A stretch of DNA of 48,934 nt from Inquilinus limosus. GTDB lineage: Bacteria; Pseudomonadota; Alphaproteobacteria; DSM-16000; Inquilinaceae. Under the pieces are notes generated by a model that saw nothing but the letters and a program-made list of their open reading frames with translations, was not told the DNA's origin and made no database searches. A program made the translations under genes and the position numbers. Where the stretch lies: NCBI RefSeq assembly GCF_002195995.1, contig NZ_NHON01000048.1, positions 1 to 48,934 on the forward strand. The letters are read 5' to 3'. Positions 10,194 to 20,937 of this stretch are shown here, in pieces (the first letter of the stretch is position 1; each line of letters begins with the position of its first letter).

Positions 10194-12757
10194 CCCGCTA
10201 CCCTCTCCTGTTTCGTCGGGCGAGGCGTCTCGGCGCCGCGGCCGAAGGCCAGCGCCATCACCTCGGTCTCGGTCGCGCCGCGCGGCAGCTCGCCGGCGGT
10301 GCGGCCCTCATGCATCACCACGATGCGGTCGGCGACGCCCAGCACCTCGGGCAGCTCGCTCGACACCATCAGGATTCCGGCGCCCTGCGCCTTCAGCTCG
10401 GCGATCAGGGCATGCAGCTCCGACTTCGCGCCGACATCGACGCCGCGCGTCGGCTCGTCCAGCAGCAGCACCCGCGGGCGGGTCGCCAGCCATTTGCCGA
10501 TCACCACCTTCTGCTGGTTGCCGCCGGACAGGTCGCCGACGCGCTTGCGCGGATCGGGCGGGCGGACGCCGAGCTGCCGGATCAGCCGCCCGGCCTCGGC
10601 TGCCAAGGCCGCCGGTCGGACGAGGCCGAACGCGCTGCGCGCGCGGATCCAGGCCAGGGTGACGTTGTCCTGAATCGACATCGGCCCGACGAAGCCTTCG
10701 AGATGCCGGTCCTCCGGCACATAGGCGACGCCCAACCCGTTGGCCCGGCGGGCGTCGCCGGCCGGCAGAATGGCGCCGCCGATCCGGATCGTGCCGGCGC
10801 GGTGGGCGGACAGGCCAGCGATGCAGCGCATCACCTCGGACCGGCCGCTGCCCATCAGCCCGGCCAGCGCCACCACCTCGCCGGCATGGACGGTCAGGCT
10901 GGCCGAGCGCAGCAGCCCGCCATCGGCGATGTCCTCGACCGCCACCAGCAGCGCGCCACGCGGCACCGGCCGGTGCGGGAAGACATTGCCGATGTCGCGG
11001 CCGACCATCATCCCGATCAGCGCCGGCTCGTCGAGGTCGCGGATCGCGCGGTCGCCGACGAAGCGGCCGTCGCGCAGCACCACGGCGCGGTCGGCCAGGG
11101 TGAAGATCTCCTCCATCTTGTGCGAGATGTAGAGGATGGCGCAGCCGATCCCCTTCATCCGGCCGATCAGCTCGTAGAGGCGGTCGCGCTCGCGGGTCGA
11201 CAGGGCGCTGGTGGGCTCGTCCATGATCACCAGCCACGCCTCGGACAGCATCGACTTGGCGATCTCGACCATCTGGCGCTGGCCGACGGTCAGCGTGCCG
11301 ACACGGTCGTCGGGCCGCAGGCCGAGGCCGAACTGGTCGATCACCTCGCGCGCCTTGCGCCGCATCTCCGCCCGGCGCAGGGCGATGCCGCCGGGCTCGC
11401 GCCCCAGGAACAGGTTCTCGGCCACGGTCAGGTCGGGCACCAGGCTGAAATGCTGGTGGATCACGGCGATGCCGGCGGCCGCCGCCTCGGCGGGCGTGCG
11501 CAGCCGCACCGGCCTTCCGTCCAGGATCAGCCCGCCCTCATCCGGCTGGTGCACGCCGGACAGGCATTTCACCAGGGTCGACTTGCCGGCGCCGTTCTCA
11601 CCCGCCAGCGCCACCACCTCGCCGGCGCGGATGTCGAAGGCCACGCCTTCCAGCGCCTTGACGCCGGGGAAGATCTTGCCGAGGCCGACGATGCGCAGTT
11701 CGTGCCGGTCCAGCCGGCGCGACACGGCCGCCTCCTCCACCGTGTGGGCGGCGCGGCTGCGGCGTCGTCCCTTCGCCACGGCCGCGGCCAGCCGGTCGCG
11801 CTGGCTCAGCAGCACCGCGAACAGCACCAGCCCGCCGGTGACGATGTAGATCGCCTGCTGCGGCACCTGCAGGAAGGACAGGCCGGTGTTGATGGCGCCG
11901 AGCAGCAGCGCGCCCAGCGCCGTGCCGGTGACGCTGCCCTCGCCGCCCGACAGCTTGGTGCCGCCGACGATGGCGGCGGTGATCGCCGCGAACTCCAGCC
12001 CGGTGCCGGCCAGCGGCTGGGCCGAGCCGAGGCGGCCGATGATCACGACCGCGCCCAGCCCGGCCGACATGCCGGCCAGGACATAGGTCAGGGTCTGCAC
12101 GGTGCGGACCGGGATCAGCGAGGCCCGGGCCGCCCCGGTATTGCCGCCGACGGCGAAGATCCAGCGGCCGAGCACGGTGCGGTGCAGCAGCGTCCACCAG
12201 CCGGCGAGCAGCAGCGCCGCCAGCAGCAGTGAGGCCGGGACGCCGAGGATGTCGGCACTGCCGGCCCAGAGCAGCACCGGGCTGTCGACCGGGATGCTGG
12301 AGGCGCCGGACAGGCTGAGCGCCGCCCCCTTCCCCGCCGCCAGCGTCGCCAAAGTGGCGATGAAGGGGCTGATGCCGACGGCGCTGATCAGGAGGCCATT
12401 GATCAGCCCGACGGCGCCGCCCGCGGCCAGTGCCGCGAGGATGCCGAGCAGCGGCGATCCGGTGGCGCCATAAGCCTGGCCGGCGACGATGCCGGAGATC
12501 GCCAGCGTGCTGCCGACCGAGATGTCGATGCCGCGGGCGATGATCACCGCGGTCATGGCGAAGCCGACGATGGCGATCACCGCCGTCTGCTGGCCGATCG
12601 AGACCAGGTTGGCGAAGGACAGGAAGCCGGGCCCGGCGAGGCCGAAGCCGACCAGCACCAGCAGGATCAGCCCGGCCAGCACCAGGTCGTTGCCGAAGCC
12701 TGCGCCGGCCAGCGCCAGGCGCCGCGCCGCGGCGGCATCCGCCGGTTTCGGAGGCAT
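10190..12757 (-). CDS. Fused ABC permease and double-ATPase (RbsC-RbsA type in one protein)
   Basis: About 855 residues joining two proteins that are normally separate. Residues ~20-320 are an RbsC-like permease (IARGIDISVGSTLAISG, SPFIATLATLA, VGGTKLSGGEGS). A basic linker of about 30 residues follows, then an RbsA-like double ATPase: Walker A GENGAGKST near 386, signature TVGQRQMVEIAK, Walker B VIMDEPTSAL, a second site GLMGSGRSE, signature LSGGNQQKV and Walker B LLLDEPTRGVD. No frame break is seen at the junction. I start at the ATG at 12757 because GGGAG lies six bases upstream; a GTG at 12790 overlapping the binding-protein stop is the alternative. It works with the 12787-13809 binding protein. 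Confidence 0.9.
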   Translation of the reverse strand: MPPKPADAAAARRLALAGAGFGNDLVLAGLILLVLVGFGLAGPGFLSFANLVSIGQQTAVIAIVGFAMTAVIIARGIDISVGSTLAISGIVAGQAYGATGSPLLGILAALAAGGAVGLINGLLISAVGISPFIATLATLAAGKGAALSLSGASSIPVDSPVLLWAGSADILGVPASLLLAALLLAGWWTLLHRTVLGRWIFAVGGNTGAARASLIPVRTVQTLTYVLAGMSAGLGAVVIIGRLGSAQPLAGTGLEFAAITAAIVGGTKLSGGEGSVTGTALGALLLGAINTGLSFLQVPQQAIYIVTGGLVLFAVLLSQRDRLAAAVAKGRRRSRAAHTVEEAAVSRRLDRHELRIVGLGKIFPGVKALEGVAFDIRAGEVVALAGENGAGKSTLVKCLSGVHQPDEGGLILDGRPVRLRTPAEAAAAGIAVIHQHFSLVPDLTVAENLFLGREPGGIALRRAEMRRKAREVIDQFGLGLRPDDRVGTLTVGQRQMVEIAKSMLSEAWLVIMDEPTSALSTRERDRLYELIGRMKGIGCAILYISHKMEEIFTLADRAVVLRDGRFVGDRAIRDLDEPALIGMMVGRDIGNVFPHRPVPRGALLVAVEDIADGGLLRSASLTVHAGEVVALAGLMGSGRSEVMRCIAGLSAHRAGTIRIGGAILPAGDARRANGLGVAYVPEDRHLEGFVGPMSIQDNVTLAWIRARSAFGLVRPAALAAEAGRLIRQLGVRPPDPRKRVGDLSGGNQQKVVIGKWLATRPRVLLLDEPTRGVDVGAKSELHALIAELKAQGAGILMVSSELPEVLGVADRIVVMHEGRTAGELPRGATETEVMALAFGRGAETPRPTKQERVAG

Positions 12758-12786
12758 CGCTTGCTCCCGGTCCTTCGCCCGTCGCG

Positions 12787-13809
12787 TCACTGGCCGACGG
12801 TCATGGCGGAGGTCGGCAGCTTCGGCCCCAGCTGCTCGGTATAGGCCTTGGCCGCCTTGGTCGCCGCCTCCGGCGTGATGTGCTCGAATTTCAGCCCCTT
12901 GCCGGCCAGCGCCTGGGCGGTGGCGTCGGAGGTGACGAAATAGGTCGGCATGTACAGGTCCTTGGGCATGGCCTCGCCCTTGGCCAGCCGCGCCGCGACG
13001 GCGATGTTCCAGTAGCCGACGCGGTAGGCGCCGGTCAGGACGTCCATCACCATCGACCCGTCCTCGAGCAGCGGGTGCATCTCCTCGTCGCCGTCATAGC
13101 CGGCATAGAGCAGCTTGCGATCCATCGCCTGGGCGACGGCGCTGGCGGCCAGGCACATCGAATCCGAGATGCAACCGATCGCCTTCAACTCGGGATAGGT
13201 CGTCAGCCAGGTCTGCGCCGCGTCGGTGGCCTTGGCCGAATCCCAGCCGGTGGGCTGGATGCCGACCAGCTTGATGTTCGGGAACTCCTTGGCCAGGGTC
13301 TCGGTGAAGGCCTTCTCGCGGGTGTCGGAGACGAAGTTGCCGCGGGTGCCGACCAGCAGGCCGACCTCGCCCTCGCCGCCGAGGGTCTGGCCGAGGACGC
13401 GGGCCACCATCGACATGTTCTCCCGGTCCGGATACAGGGTCGAGGTGTTCCAGCCGCCCTCGACCTTGTTGCCCATGGTGATGACCGGGATCTTGGCCGC
13501 CTCGGCCTTCTTGATCACCGGCAGCAGGGCGTTCTTGTCCAGCGGGTCGACCAGGATCGCGTCGACCTTCTGGTTGATGAAGTTCTCGATGATGGCGACC
13601 TGCTTCTCCAGGCTGCCCTCGGCGCTCTGCCAAGTGGCCTTGACGCCGTAATCCTGGGCCGCGGTGTCGCCCGCCTCCTTCATCCGCACGAAGAAGGAGT
13701 TCTGCAGGTCGATGGCGGCGAGGCCGAGCACCGGCTCGGCGGCGGATGCGAGGCCCGACAGGGCCAGGACCGCGGTAAGGGCCACGCCCGACAGCACATG
13801 CTTGATCAT
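12787..13809 (-). CDS. Periplasmic sugar-binding protein (Peripla_BP_4 type)
   Basis: Secreted ligand-binding subunit of the importer, 340 residues. A signal peptide is clear (MIKHVLSG, hydrophobic core, then GLASAAEP). The mature part shows the ribose-binding-protein pattern: ENFINQKVDAILVDPLD, KKAEAAKIPVI, then a hinge region around GGEGEVGLLVGT. Start at 13809 because AGGAGG stands ahead of that ATG; the open frame upstream is not needed. The next gene is the permease-ATPase fusion. The ligand is unknown; operon enzymes (deacetylase, dehydratase, dehydrogenases, amidohydrolase) suggest a nitrogen-containing or polyol compound. Confidence 0.92.
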   Translation of the reverse strand: MIKHVLSGVALTAVLALSGLASAAEPVLGLAAIDLQNSFFVRMKEAGDTAAQDYGVKATWQSAEGSLEKQVAIIENFINQKVDAILVDPLDKNALLPVIKKAEAAKIPVITMGNKVEGGWNTSTLYPDRENMSMVARVLGQTLGGEGEVGLLVGTRGNFVSDTREKAFTETLAKEFPNIKLVGIQPTGWDSAKATDAAQTWLTTYPELKAIGCISDSMCLAASAVAQAMDRKLLYAGYDGDEEMHPLLEDGSMVMDVLTGAYRVGYWNIAVAARLAKGEAMPKDLYMPTYFVTSDATAQALAGKGLKFEHITPEAATKAAKAYTEQLGPKLPTSAMTVGQ

Positions 13810-13853
13810 TGTTTTGGTCCTCCTGTGAAGCCTCGGTTGCACTGTTCTTGTTG

Positions 13854-13884
13854 GGAGGGCGTCGCCCTGCGGGCTTTGCCCTCC
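13854..13884 (-). terminator. Hairpin between the dehydratase and binding-protein genes
   Basis: A two-part perfect stem, GGAGGGC pairing with GCCCTCC and an inner GCCC with GGGC, lies in the 87-base gap ahead of the binding-protein gene. It has no clear T-run on the transcribed strand. It could be an attenuator or an mRNA-protecting hairpin that raises the binding-protein level relative to its neighbours. Confidence 0.45.
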
Positions 13885-13896
13885 AGGCCCCCGCGT

Positions 13897-14844
13897 TCAG
13901 GCAGCGAGGCCGTCCGGTCCCGCGCCGCAGACCAGGCCGCAGACGACATCATCCTCGCGCGGCACCACCCGGCCGGATTGCAGCGCCGCGACCGAGGCGG
14001 CGCCGCTGAGATCGGCGGCCAGGCCGAGCTCGAACCACAGCCAGCGCGCCGCCCGCTCCATGTCGCGGTCCTCGATCAGCACCACCTCGTCGACGGTGTC
14101 GCGGATGATGTCGAAGATGCGCGGATCGGTGCGGCCGCAGGCCATGGTCGGCACCGCGGTAGTGACGGCATCGAGGGTGACCACCTGCCCCGCATCCAGG
14201 CTGGCGCGCAGGGTCGGGGACCCGACCGGCTCGATGCCGACGATCCTGGCCTTCGGGTGGAGAGCGCGGATCGCCGTCGCCATGCCGGCGGCCAGGCCGC
14301 CGCCGCCGATGGCGATCAGGAACAGGCTGGCCTCCGGCAGCTCCGCGGCGATCTCCAGCGCCACCGTGCCCTGCCCCGCCACCACCTCGGGATCGGCGAA
14401 GGGATGGAAATAGACGGCGCCGGTCGCCTCGGCGAAGGCGCGGGCGGCGCGGTCGGACTCGTCCCAGACCGTGCCCTCGATCCGGATCTCGGCGCCCCAT
14501 CCGGCCAGCTTGGCGCGCTTGGCCGGCGACGCGTTGCCGGGCAGGAACACGGTGGTCTTGACCCGGGCGAGATGCCCGGCCCGCGCCACGGCCAGGCCGT
14601 GATTGCCGCCCGAGGCGGTGACGATGCCGCGGGCCAGCGTCGCCGGGTCGGCGGCTAAGAGCCGGTTGGTCGCGCCGCGCGCCTTGAACGAGCCGGTGAC
14701 CTGCAGGCATTCCAGCTTGAGCCACAGCGGCGCCGCCGCCGCCGCCGGCGCCTGCAGCAGCTGGTCGGCCCGGACCAGCGGAGTGCGCCGGACATGGCCG
14801 CGGATCCGGCCGGCCGCGGCCTCGATGTCGCCAAAGCGGATCAT
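13897..14844 (-). CDS. Threonine/serine dehydratase-like PLP enzyme
   Basis: Fold-type II PLP enzyme of 315 residues, short (catalytic domain only, no ACT-like regulatory domain). The PLP lysine lies in TGSFKARGA, SGGNHG is the substrate-carboxylate loop and GGGGLAAG binds the PLP phosphate. Similar short dehydratases (EutB) sit in ectoine-use clusters of rhizobia beside a DoeB/EutE-type deacetylase, as here. Start at 14844 by ATGA overlap with the deacetylase gene. It should remove ammonia from a hydroxy- or diamino-acid; serine racemase activity is another possibility for this family. Confidence 0.88.
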   Translation of the reverse strand: MIRFGDIEAAAGRIRGHVRRTPLVRADQLLQAPAAAAAPLWLKLECLQVTGSFKARGATNRLLAADPATLARGIVTASGGNHGLAVARAGHLARVKTTVFLPGNASPAKRAKLAGWGAEIRIEGTVWDESDRAARAFAEATGAVYFHPFADPEVVAGQGTVALEIAAELPEASLFLIAIGGGGLAAGMATAIRALHPKARIVGIEPVGSPTLRASLDAGQVVTLDAVTTAVPTMACGRTDPRIFDIIRDTVDEVVLIEDRDMERAARWLWFELGLAADLSGAASVAALQSGRVVPREDDVVCGLVCGAGPDGLAA

Positions 14845-15905
14845 CCGAGGCTTCCGCGATAGGGCGAGGCGACGACCAGGCAGCAATTGCCCGGCCGCAC
14901 CCGTCCCGGCTGGCGGCGGGCATAGACGATGCCGTCGGCGCCGTAGCGCAGCTCGGCCGGCGCACGGCCCGGATCGTGCAGGAAATGGATGCGCCCGGCC
15001 GGCTGTCCGGCCCGCACCTCGGCGCCGTTGCGGTGATAGGGCTCGAACACCCCGTCGTCGCCGGCGAGGACGTAGGAGGATGCGCCCGCCACCTCATAGA
15101 CCTTGGGATCCGGGCGGCGCAGCGCGGCGAAGGACGGGTCGAGCACGCCGAGATGGGCCAGCACGCTGCGCACGCCGCGGCGGCAGATGTCGAGCGCGTC
15201 GAGCGACACTGTCCCCGCCCCCGCCATCTCGGTGCCGACCACGGTCAGCCCGGCGGCGACGGCGGCGGCGGTGGCGGTGCGCGGCTCGCCCAGATTGTCG
15301 ACCACGACGGTGATCGGCGCGCCGAAGGCCAGCACGGCGTTGATGTTGCGGCGCTGATGCGCGGGATCGGGCGCCGGCTCGACGATCGCGCTGGGCAGGA
15401 TGTCGAGCGACGAGCCGCCGGAGTGCAGGTCCAGGAAGGCGTCGCCGCGCGGCAGCAGCACGTCCTGCACATAGGCCGAGATCTGCCGGGTGATGGTGCC
15501 GGCGGGATCGCCCGGGAAGGTGCGGTTGAAGTTCAGCCCGTCGACCGGCGAGGTGCGCTTGCCCGCCACCACCGCCGGCAGGTTGATCGCCGGGATCAGG
15601 ATCAGCCGGCCCTGGATCGTGCCGGGGTCGAGGTCGCGGATGATCTCGCCGAGGGTGATCGGCCCCTCATACTCGTCGCCGTGGTTGCCGCCCTCGAGGA
15701 TCACGGTCGGGCCGGTGCCGTTGGCGATCACCGCCAGCGGAATGCGCACGGTGCCCCAGGCGTCGTCGTCCGGCGATTGCGGGATGTGGAAGAAACCGAC
15801 CTGCCGGCCCTTCCTGTCGAAGTCGATATCGGTGAAGGCGGTGCTGCGGCGCATCGCCGGCCCGCCCCTGCTCGATCCCACCGCCACGGTCTCGATGCTT
15901 TCCAC
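14841..15905 (-). CDS. Succinylglutamate desuccinylase/aspartoacylase-family deacylase (DoeB-like)
   Basis: Zinc carboxypeptidase-fold deacylase of 354 residues. Zinc ligands are visible in GGNHGDEYEGP and DLHSGGSS; NRTFPGD is the substrate-carboxylate region. Closest remembered relatives are DoeB/EutE, which remove the acetyl group from N-acetyl-diaminobutyrate during ectoine breakdown. The GTG at 15905 is chosen because a strong GGGAGG lies five bases upstream; the ATG 17 codons later has a poorer site. It is the first gene of the eight-gene operon. The ectoine hydrolase, cyclodeaminase and transaminase normally found with DoeB/EutB are not nearby, so ectoine as substrate is only a lead. 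Confidence 0.88.
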   Translation of the reverse strand: MESIETVAVGSSRGGPAMRRSTAFTDIDFDRKGRQVGFFHIPQSPDDDAWGTVRIPLAVIANGTGPTVILEGGNHGDEYEGPITLGEIIRDLDPGTIQGRLILIPAINLPAVVAGKRTSPVDGLNFNRTFPGDPAGTITRQISAYVQDVLLPRGDAFLDLHSGGSSLDILPSAIVEPAPDPAHQRRNINAVLAFGAPITVVVDNLGEPRTATAAAVAAGLTVVGTEMAGAGTVSLDALDICRRGVRSVLAHLGVLDPSFAALRRPDPKVYEVAGASSYVLAGDDGVFEPYHRNGAEVRAGQPAGRIHFLHDPGRAPAELRYGADGIVYARRQPGRVRPGNCCLVVASPYRGSLG

Positions 15906-15945
15906 CAGCGCCTCCCTCGGCGGTCGCGGCCGCCGTCGTCCGGAA

Positions 15946-15974
15946 CGCTATTGCTGTTTCATTGGTGATGTCAA
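15946..15974 (-). promoter_or_regulatory. Candidate promoter of the catabolic operon
   Basis: On the minus strand a perfect -35 box TTGACA (15974-15969) is followed after 17 bases by a weak -10 box ATAGCG (15951-15946), with the GTG start about 40 bases further. The divergent iclR-type gene starts 75 bases to the other side. The AT-rich stretch between (TATATAAAACA on the plus strand) is the likely operator region. Read by eye only. Confidence 0.35.
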
Positions 15975-16049
15975 CGTCATATATAAAACATTCATCGGAA
16001 CGCGGGCGGCGGCGATACAGTCCCGCCCGGACTCGCCTGGGGGTTGGAT

Positions 16050-16808
16050 GTGACGGAGAAGAAGGCGGCCTATTCGGCGCCGGCGCTGGAGAAGGGCCTG
16101 GACATCCTGGAGCTGCTGGCCAGCCGGGACGAGCCGCTGTCGCTGACCCGCATCGCCGACGAGCTGGGCCGGTCGAAGAGCGAGATCTTCCGCATGGTGA
16201 TGGTGCTGCTGGAGCGGGACTACCTCGCCCGCGACCCGGCCAGCGACGACCTGACCCTGACCAACCGGCTGTTCTCGCTGGGGCTGCGCACGCCGCGGGT
16301 GCGCAACCTGGTGACCGAGGCGGTGCCGGTGATGAACGCGCTGGCGGCCGAGACCGGCCATTCCGCCCATCTGGTGGTGCTGTATCGCGGCCGCACCGTC
16401 GTGCTGGCCTCGGTCTCCGGCGAGCCGGACATCAGCTTCACCCTCAATCTGGGCTTCAACCGGCCGGCGGTGGACGCGACCTCCGGCCAGGTGATCGTCG
16501 CCTTCCAGCCGCCGGAGGTGCAGCAGCGGCTGATCCGCGAGAGCCTGCCGCAGGCCCAGGGCCGGGTGACCGAGGCGGAGCTGCGGGCATCGCTGGACGG
16601 CATCCGCGGCCGCGGCTTCGAGCTGCATGAGAGCCGCGACTTCGTCGGCCTGACCGACATCTGCTGCCCGATCCTGGACCGCAACGGCCATGCCGTGGCC
16701 AGCATCATCATCACCTGCATCAAGCGCCACGGCCAGGAGGCCCGGCTGATGGACGCCCTCGACGCCCTAAAGCGCGCCTGCGCCGCGATCAGCCAAGCCG
16801 CCGCCTGA
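16050..16808 (+). CDS. IclR-family transcriptional regulator
   Basis: DNA-binding regulator of 252 residues. The N-terminal winged helix-turn-helix covers about 15-75 (KGLDILELLA, LTRIADELGRSKSEIFRMV), and the C-terminal effector domain has the usual GRTVVLASVSG, ATSGQVIVAF and FVGLTDICCPI segments. It is transcribed away from the eight-gene catabolic operon, the standard arrangement for a local regulator that senses the pathway substrate. Start choice: a GGGGG site precedes the GTG at 16050 by six bases; a TTG at 16044 is in frame but too close to that site. Confidence 0.9.
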   Translation: MTEKKAAYSAPALEKGLDILELLASRDEPLSLTRIADELGRSKSEIFRMVMVLLERDYLARDPASDDLTLTNRLFSLGLRTPRVRNLVTEAVPVMNALAAETGHSAHLVVLYRGRTVVLASVSGEPDISFTLNLGFNRPAVDATSGQVIVAFQPPEVQQRLIRESLPQAQGRVTEAELRASLDGIRGRGFELHESRDFVGLTDICCPILDRNGHAVASIIITCIKRHGQEARLMDALDALKRACAAISQAAA

Positions 16809-16931
16809 AGACAGCAGGCGCATCGTTCGGCATATCGATCGCCCGTCTTTGGACGTCGTGAAAGGAGCAATCGAGCGCCATCTGCAAGGCCGTCACGGAA
16901 TTGCGGGTGCTGGCACGCATTGCGGCCGCAA

Positions 16932-17545
<614 letters not shown>

Positions 17546-17549
<4 letters not shown>

Positions 17550-18238
17550 GTGCGGAACAACCTCGTATACTGGGTCTCGTGCTGCATCGATGCGATGTCG
17601 GCGGCGACCGCCAGGCCGCCGCAGGCGGTGAACGGATCGCCATCCGGCAGCGCGGCGGCCCGGGCCGCCGCGGCCTCCACCGCCGGCATCAGCGCGGCGA
17701 TGGCGCGCTGGCCGTCGGTCTGGCCCAGCGGCACCAGGCGCTGCGCCGCCGACACTAGGTTGGCAGCGACGGCGTGCAGGAAGGCGGTCAGCGCCGGCGC
17801 CAGCGCGATGCCGTGGCCGGCGGCGCAGGCGGCGACCGCGACCGGATAGGCGACGGTCTCACCCACGCGCGCGGCCAGCCGCTCCAGCACCGGCACCGGC
17901 CAGGCGGCGCGGGAGATCGTCAGGAAGGCGGTGCCCTGGGCCAGGGTCTCGACCTGCCGCTCGCGTGAGGCGGCCAGCGCTGCGGCCAGGTCGGCGACCT
18001 CGGCCAGCCGGTCGTCGTCGCCGGAGAGGGCAGCGCGGTGGGTGTGGACGAACAGCACGGCGTCGTTCCAGCCGGCGCCGTTCGCCAGCGCATCCTCGAT
18101 CCAGGCGACCAGGCCGGGCCGGTCGGTGACCCAGCCGGCCTCGTTCGCCCATTCCAGCCCGCTGGAATGGCTGAAGGCGCCGACCGGGTAGGACGGCGAC
18201 AGCCAGGCCATCAGCCGGTACAGCGCCGCGTCAGCCAT
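17546..18238 (-). CDS. ureF: Urease accessory protein UreF
   Basis: All-helical scaffold of 230 residues that binds UreG and UreD in the urease activation complex. Conserved starts [20 protein letters not shown], then typical ETLAQGTAF and AAGHGIAL segments, and ends near [13 protein letters not shown], the usual UreF tail that contacts UreG. I start at the ATG at 18238, which overlaps the end of ureE by eight bases; the longer frame adds residues not seen in the family. It ends in an ATGA overlap with ureG. Confidence 0.95.
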
Positions 18239-18692
18239 GCGAGTGCCCGTGTACGGCGCCATGGCCGTAGGCGCCGCCTTCCGGATCGAACGGTGCCTCG
18301 ATCGCGTTGACCGTGCCGCCGAGGCCGCGCACCATCTCCTCGATCACATGGTCGGCGCGGATGCGCAGAGCGTCGGGCAGCAGCTGGGTCGGCAGATGCC
18401 GGTTGCCGAGATGCCAGGCAATGCGGATCAGCTCGGCCTGGCTGCCGGCGCGGATCTCGACCAGCCGCTCCGGCGCCGCCGCGACCAGGACCAGGCTTTC
18501 ATCCTCGCTCTTGAGCGCGTCGCCGTCGCGCAGATGCGCCGCCTCGGACAGGTCGAGCAGCACCACCGTCCCGGCCTCGCCATAGAGCACGATGCGGCGG
18601 CGGTGGCGGGAATCGTAGTCCAGCACGACCCGGTCGGAGGCAGAGGTGGGGGCGAAGCTTCCGGCCGGGACCACGGCGGTGAAGCGCTTCAT
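18231..18692 (-). CDS. ureE: Urease nickel metallochaperone UreE
   Basis: Nickel-binding dimer of 153 residues that hands nickel to the urease maturation complex. The C-terminal domain has WHLGNRHLP, the segment with the conserved interface histidine, and the tail [11 protein letters not shown] is histidine-rich, as in many proteobacterial UreE proteins. The start overlaps the stop of a 64-residue frame that fills the gap after ureC, so its translation may be coupled to passage through the repeat at 18714-18862. It overlaps ureF by eight bases. Confidence 0.95.
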   Translation of the reverse strand: MKRFTAVVPAGSFAPTSASDRVVLDYDSRHRRRIVLYGEAGTVVLLDLSEAAHLRDGDALKSEDESLVLVAAAPERLVEIRAGSQAELIRIAWHLGNRHLPTQLLPDALRIRADHVIEEMVRGLGGTVNAIEAPFDPEGGAYGHGAVHGHSHG

Positions 18693-18883
18693 GGCCGTAC
18701 CCGGACGGTCGACACCGAGCCCGCCCCCTCACCCTCCCACGCGCTGCGCGCGCGGGTCCCTCCCTCTCCCCGAGGAGAGGAAAAAGGAAGCGCAGCCAGA
18801 CACCTCTCCTTGGGGAGAGGTCGAAACCGCGCAGCGGTTTCGGGTGAGGGGGTGGGCTCGGTCTCGATCACAGTCACGGCCAT
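18689..18883 (-). CDS. 64-residue linking frame made mainly of repeat, between ureC and ureE
   Basis: The frame starts one base after the ureC stop (ATG at 18883) and ends in an exact ATGA overlap with the ureE start. Its ends, MAVTVIETE and STVRVRP, lie outside the repeat, while most of the remainder is read from repeat 18714-18862 (for example [20 protein letters not shown]). I know no protein family for it. It could be an ancestral short coupling peptide or extended ureE start into which the repeat was inserted, or simply chance openness of GC-rich sequence. The exact junctions favour translation. Confidence 0.35.
   Translation of the reverse strand: MAVTVIETEPTPSPETAARFRPLPKERCLAALPFSSPRGEGGTRARSAWEGEGAGSVSTVRVRP
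18714..18862. repeat. Palindromic repeat family B between ureC and ureE
   Basis: About 149 bases with matching ends, ACCGAGCCCGCCCCCTCACC and GGTGAGGGGGTGGGCTCGGT, plus inner pairs such as CCTCTCC..GGAGAGG and an AACCGC..GCGGTT hairpin. This SPRGEEK/LPKERC-encoding repeat type is common in alphaproteobacteria. Here it lies inside the urease operon and leaves one frame open between ureC and ureE. Confidence 0.85.
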
Positions 18884-18884
18884 C

Positions 18885-20594
<1,710 letters not shown>

Positions 20595-20604
20595 GTCGGC
20601 CTCC

Positions 20605-20925
20605 TCAGCCCCGGACCGGATCGAGCGGCCCCATGACCGCCTGGCGGAAGCCGGTCGCGACCCGCGCGCCGGCCAGCTTCACCAGCCTGACCTCGCGGCT
20701 CTGCCCCGGCTCGAACCGCACGGCCGTGCCGGAAGGGATGTCCAGCCGCCGGCCCCGGGCCTTGTCCCGGTCGAAGGACAGGGCCGGGTTGGTCTCGAAG
20801 AAGTGATAGTGGCTGCCGACCTGGACCGGCCGGTCGCCAGTGTTGGCCACGGTCAGGACGATGCTGTCGCGGCCTGCGTTCAGCTCGATCTCGCCCTGCG
20901 CCGGAAAGAGTTCGCCCGGGATCAT
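20605..20925 (-). CDS. ureB: Urease beta subunit UreB
   Basis: Small structural subunit of urease, 106 residues, the standard length for bacteria with separate A, B and C chains. Typical landmarks are [39 protein letters not shown] and the C-terminal [10 protein letters not shown] (usually GFGxxVMGPLD; here [11 protein letters not shown]). It lies 12 bases after ureA and 10 before ureC, so the three structural subunits form a tight block in the order A-B-C. Confidence 0.97.
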   Translation of the reverse strand: MIPGELFPAQGEIELNAGRDSIVLTVANTGDRPVQVGSHYHFFETNPALSFDRDKARGRRLDIPSGTAVRFEPGQSREVRLVKLAGARVATGFRQAVMGPLDPVRG

Positions 20926-20937
20926 GCTGCGGCTCCG

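Noticed and set aside
14841-15905. Complete ectoine degradation cluster
   Set aside because: DoeB- and EutB-like genes are present, but ectoine hydrolase, cyclodeaminase, transaminase and an Ehu/Uehabc-type importer are not; only a lead remains.
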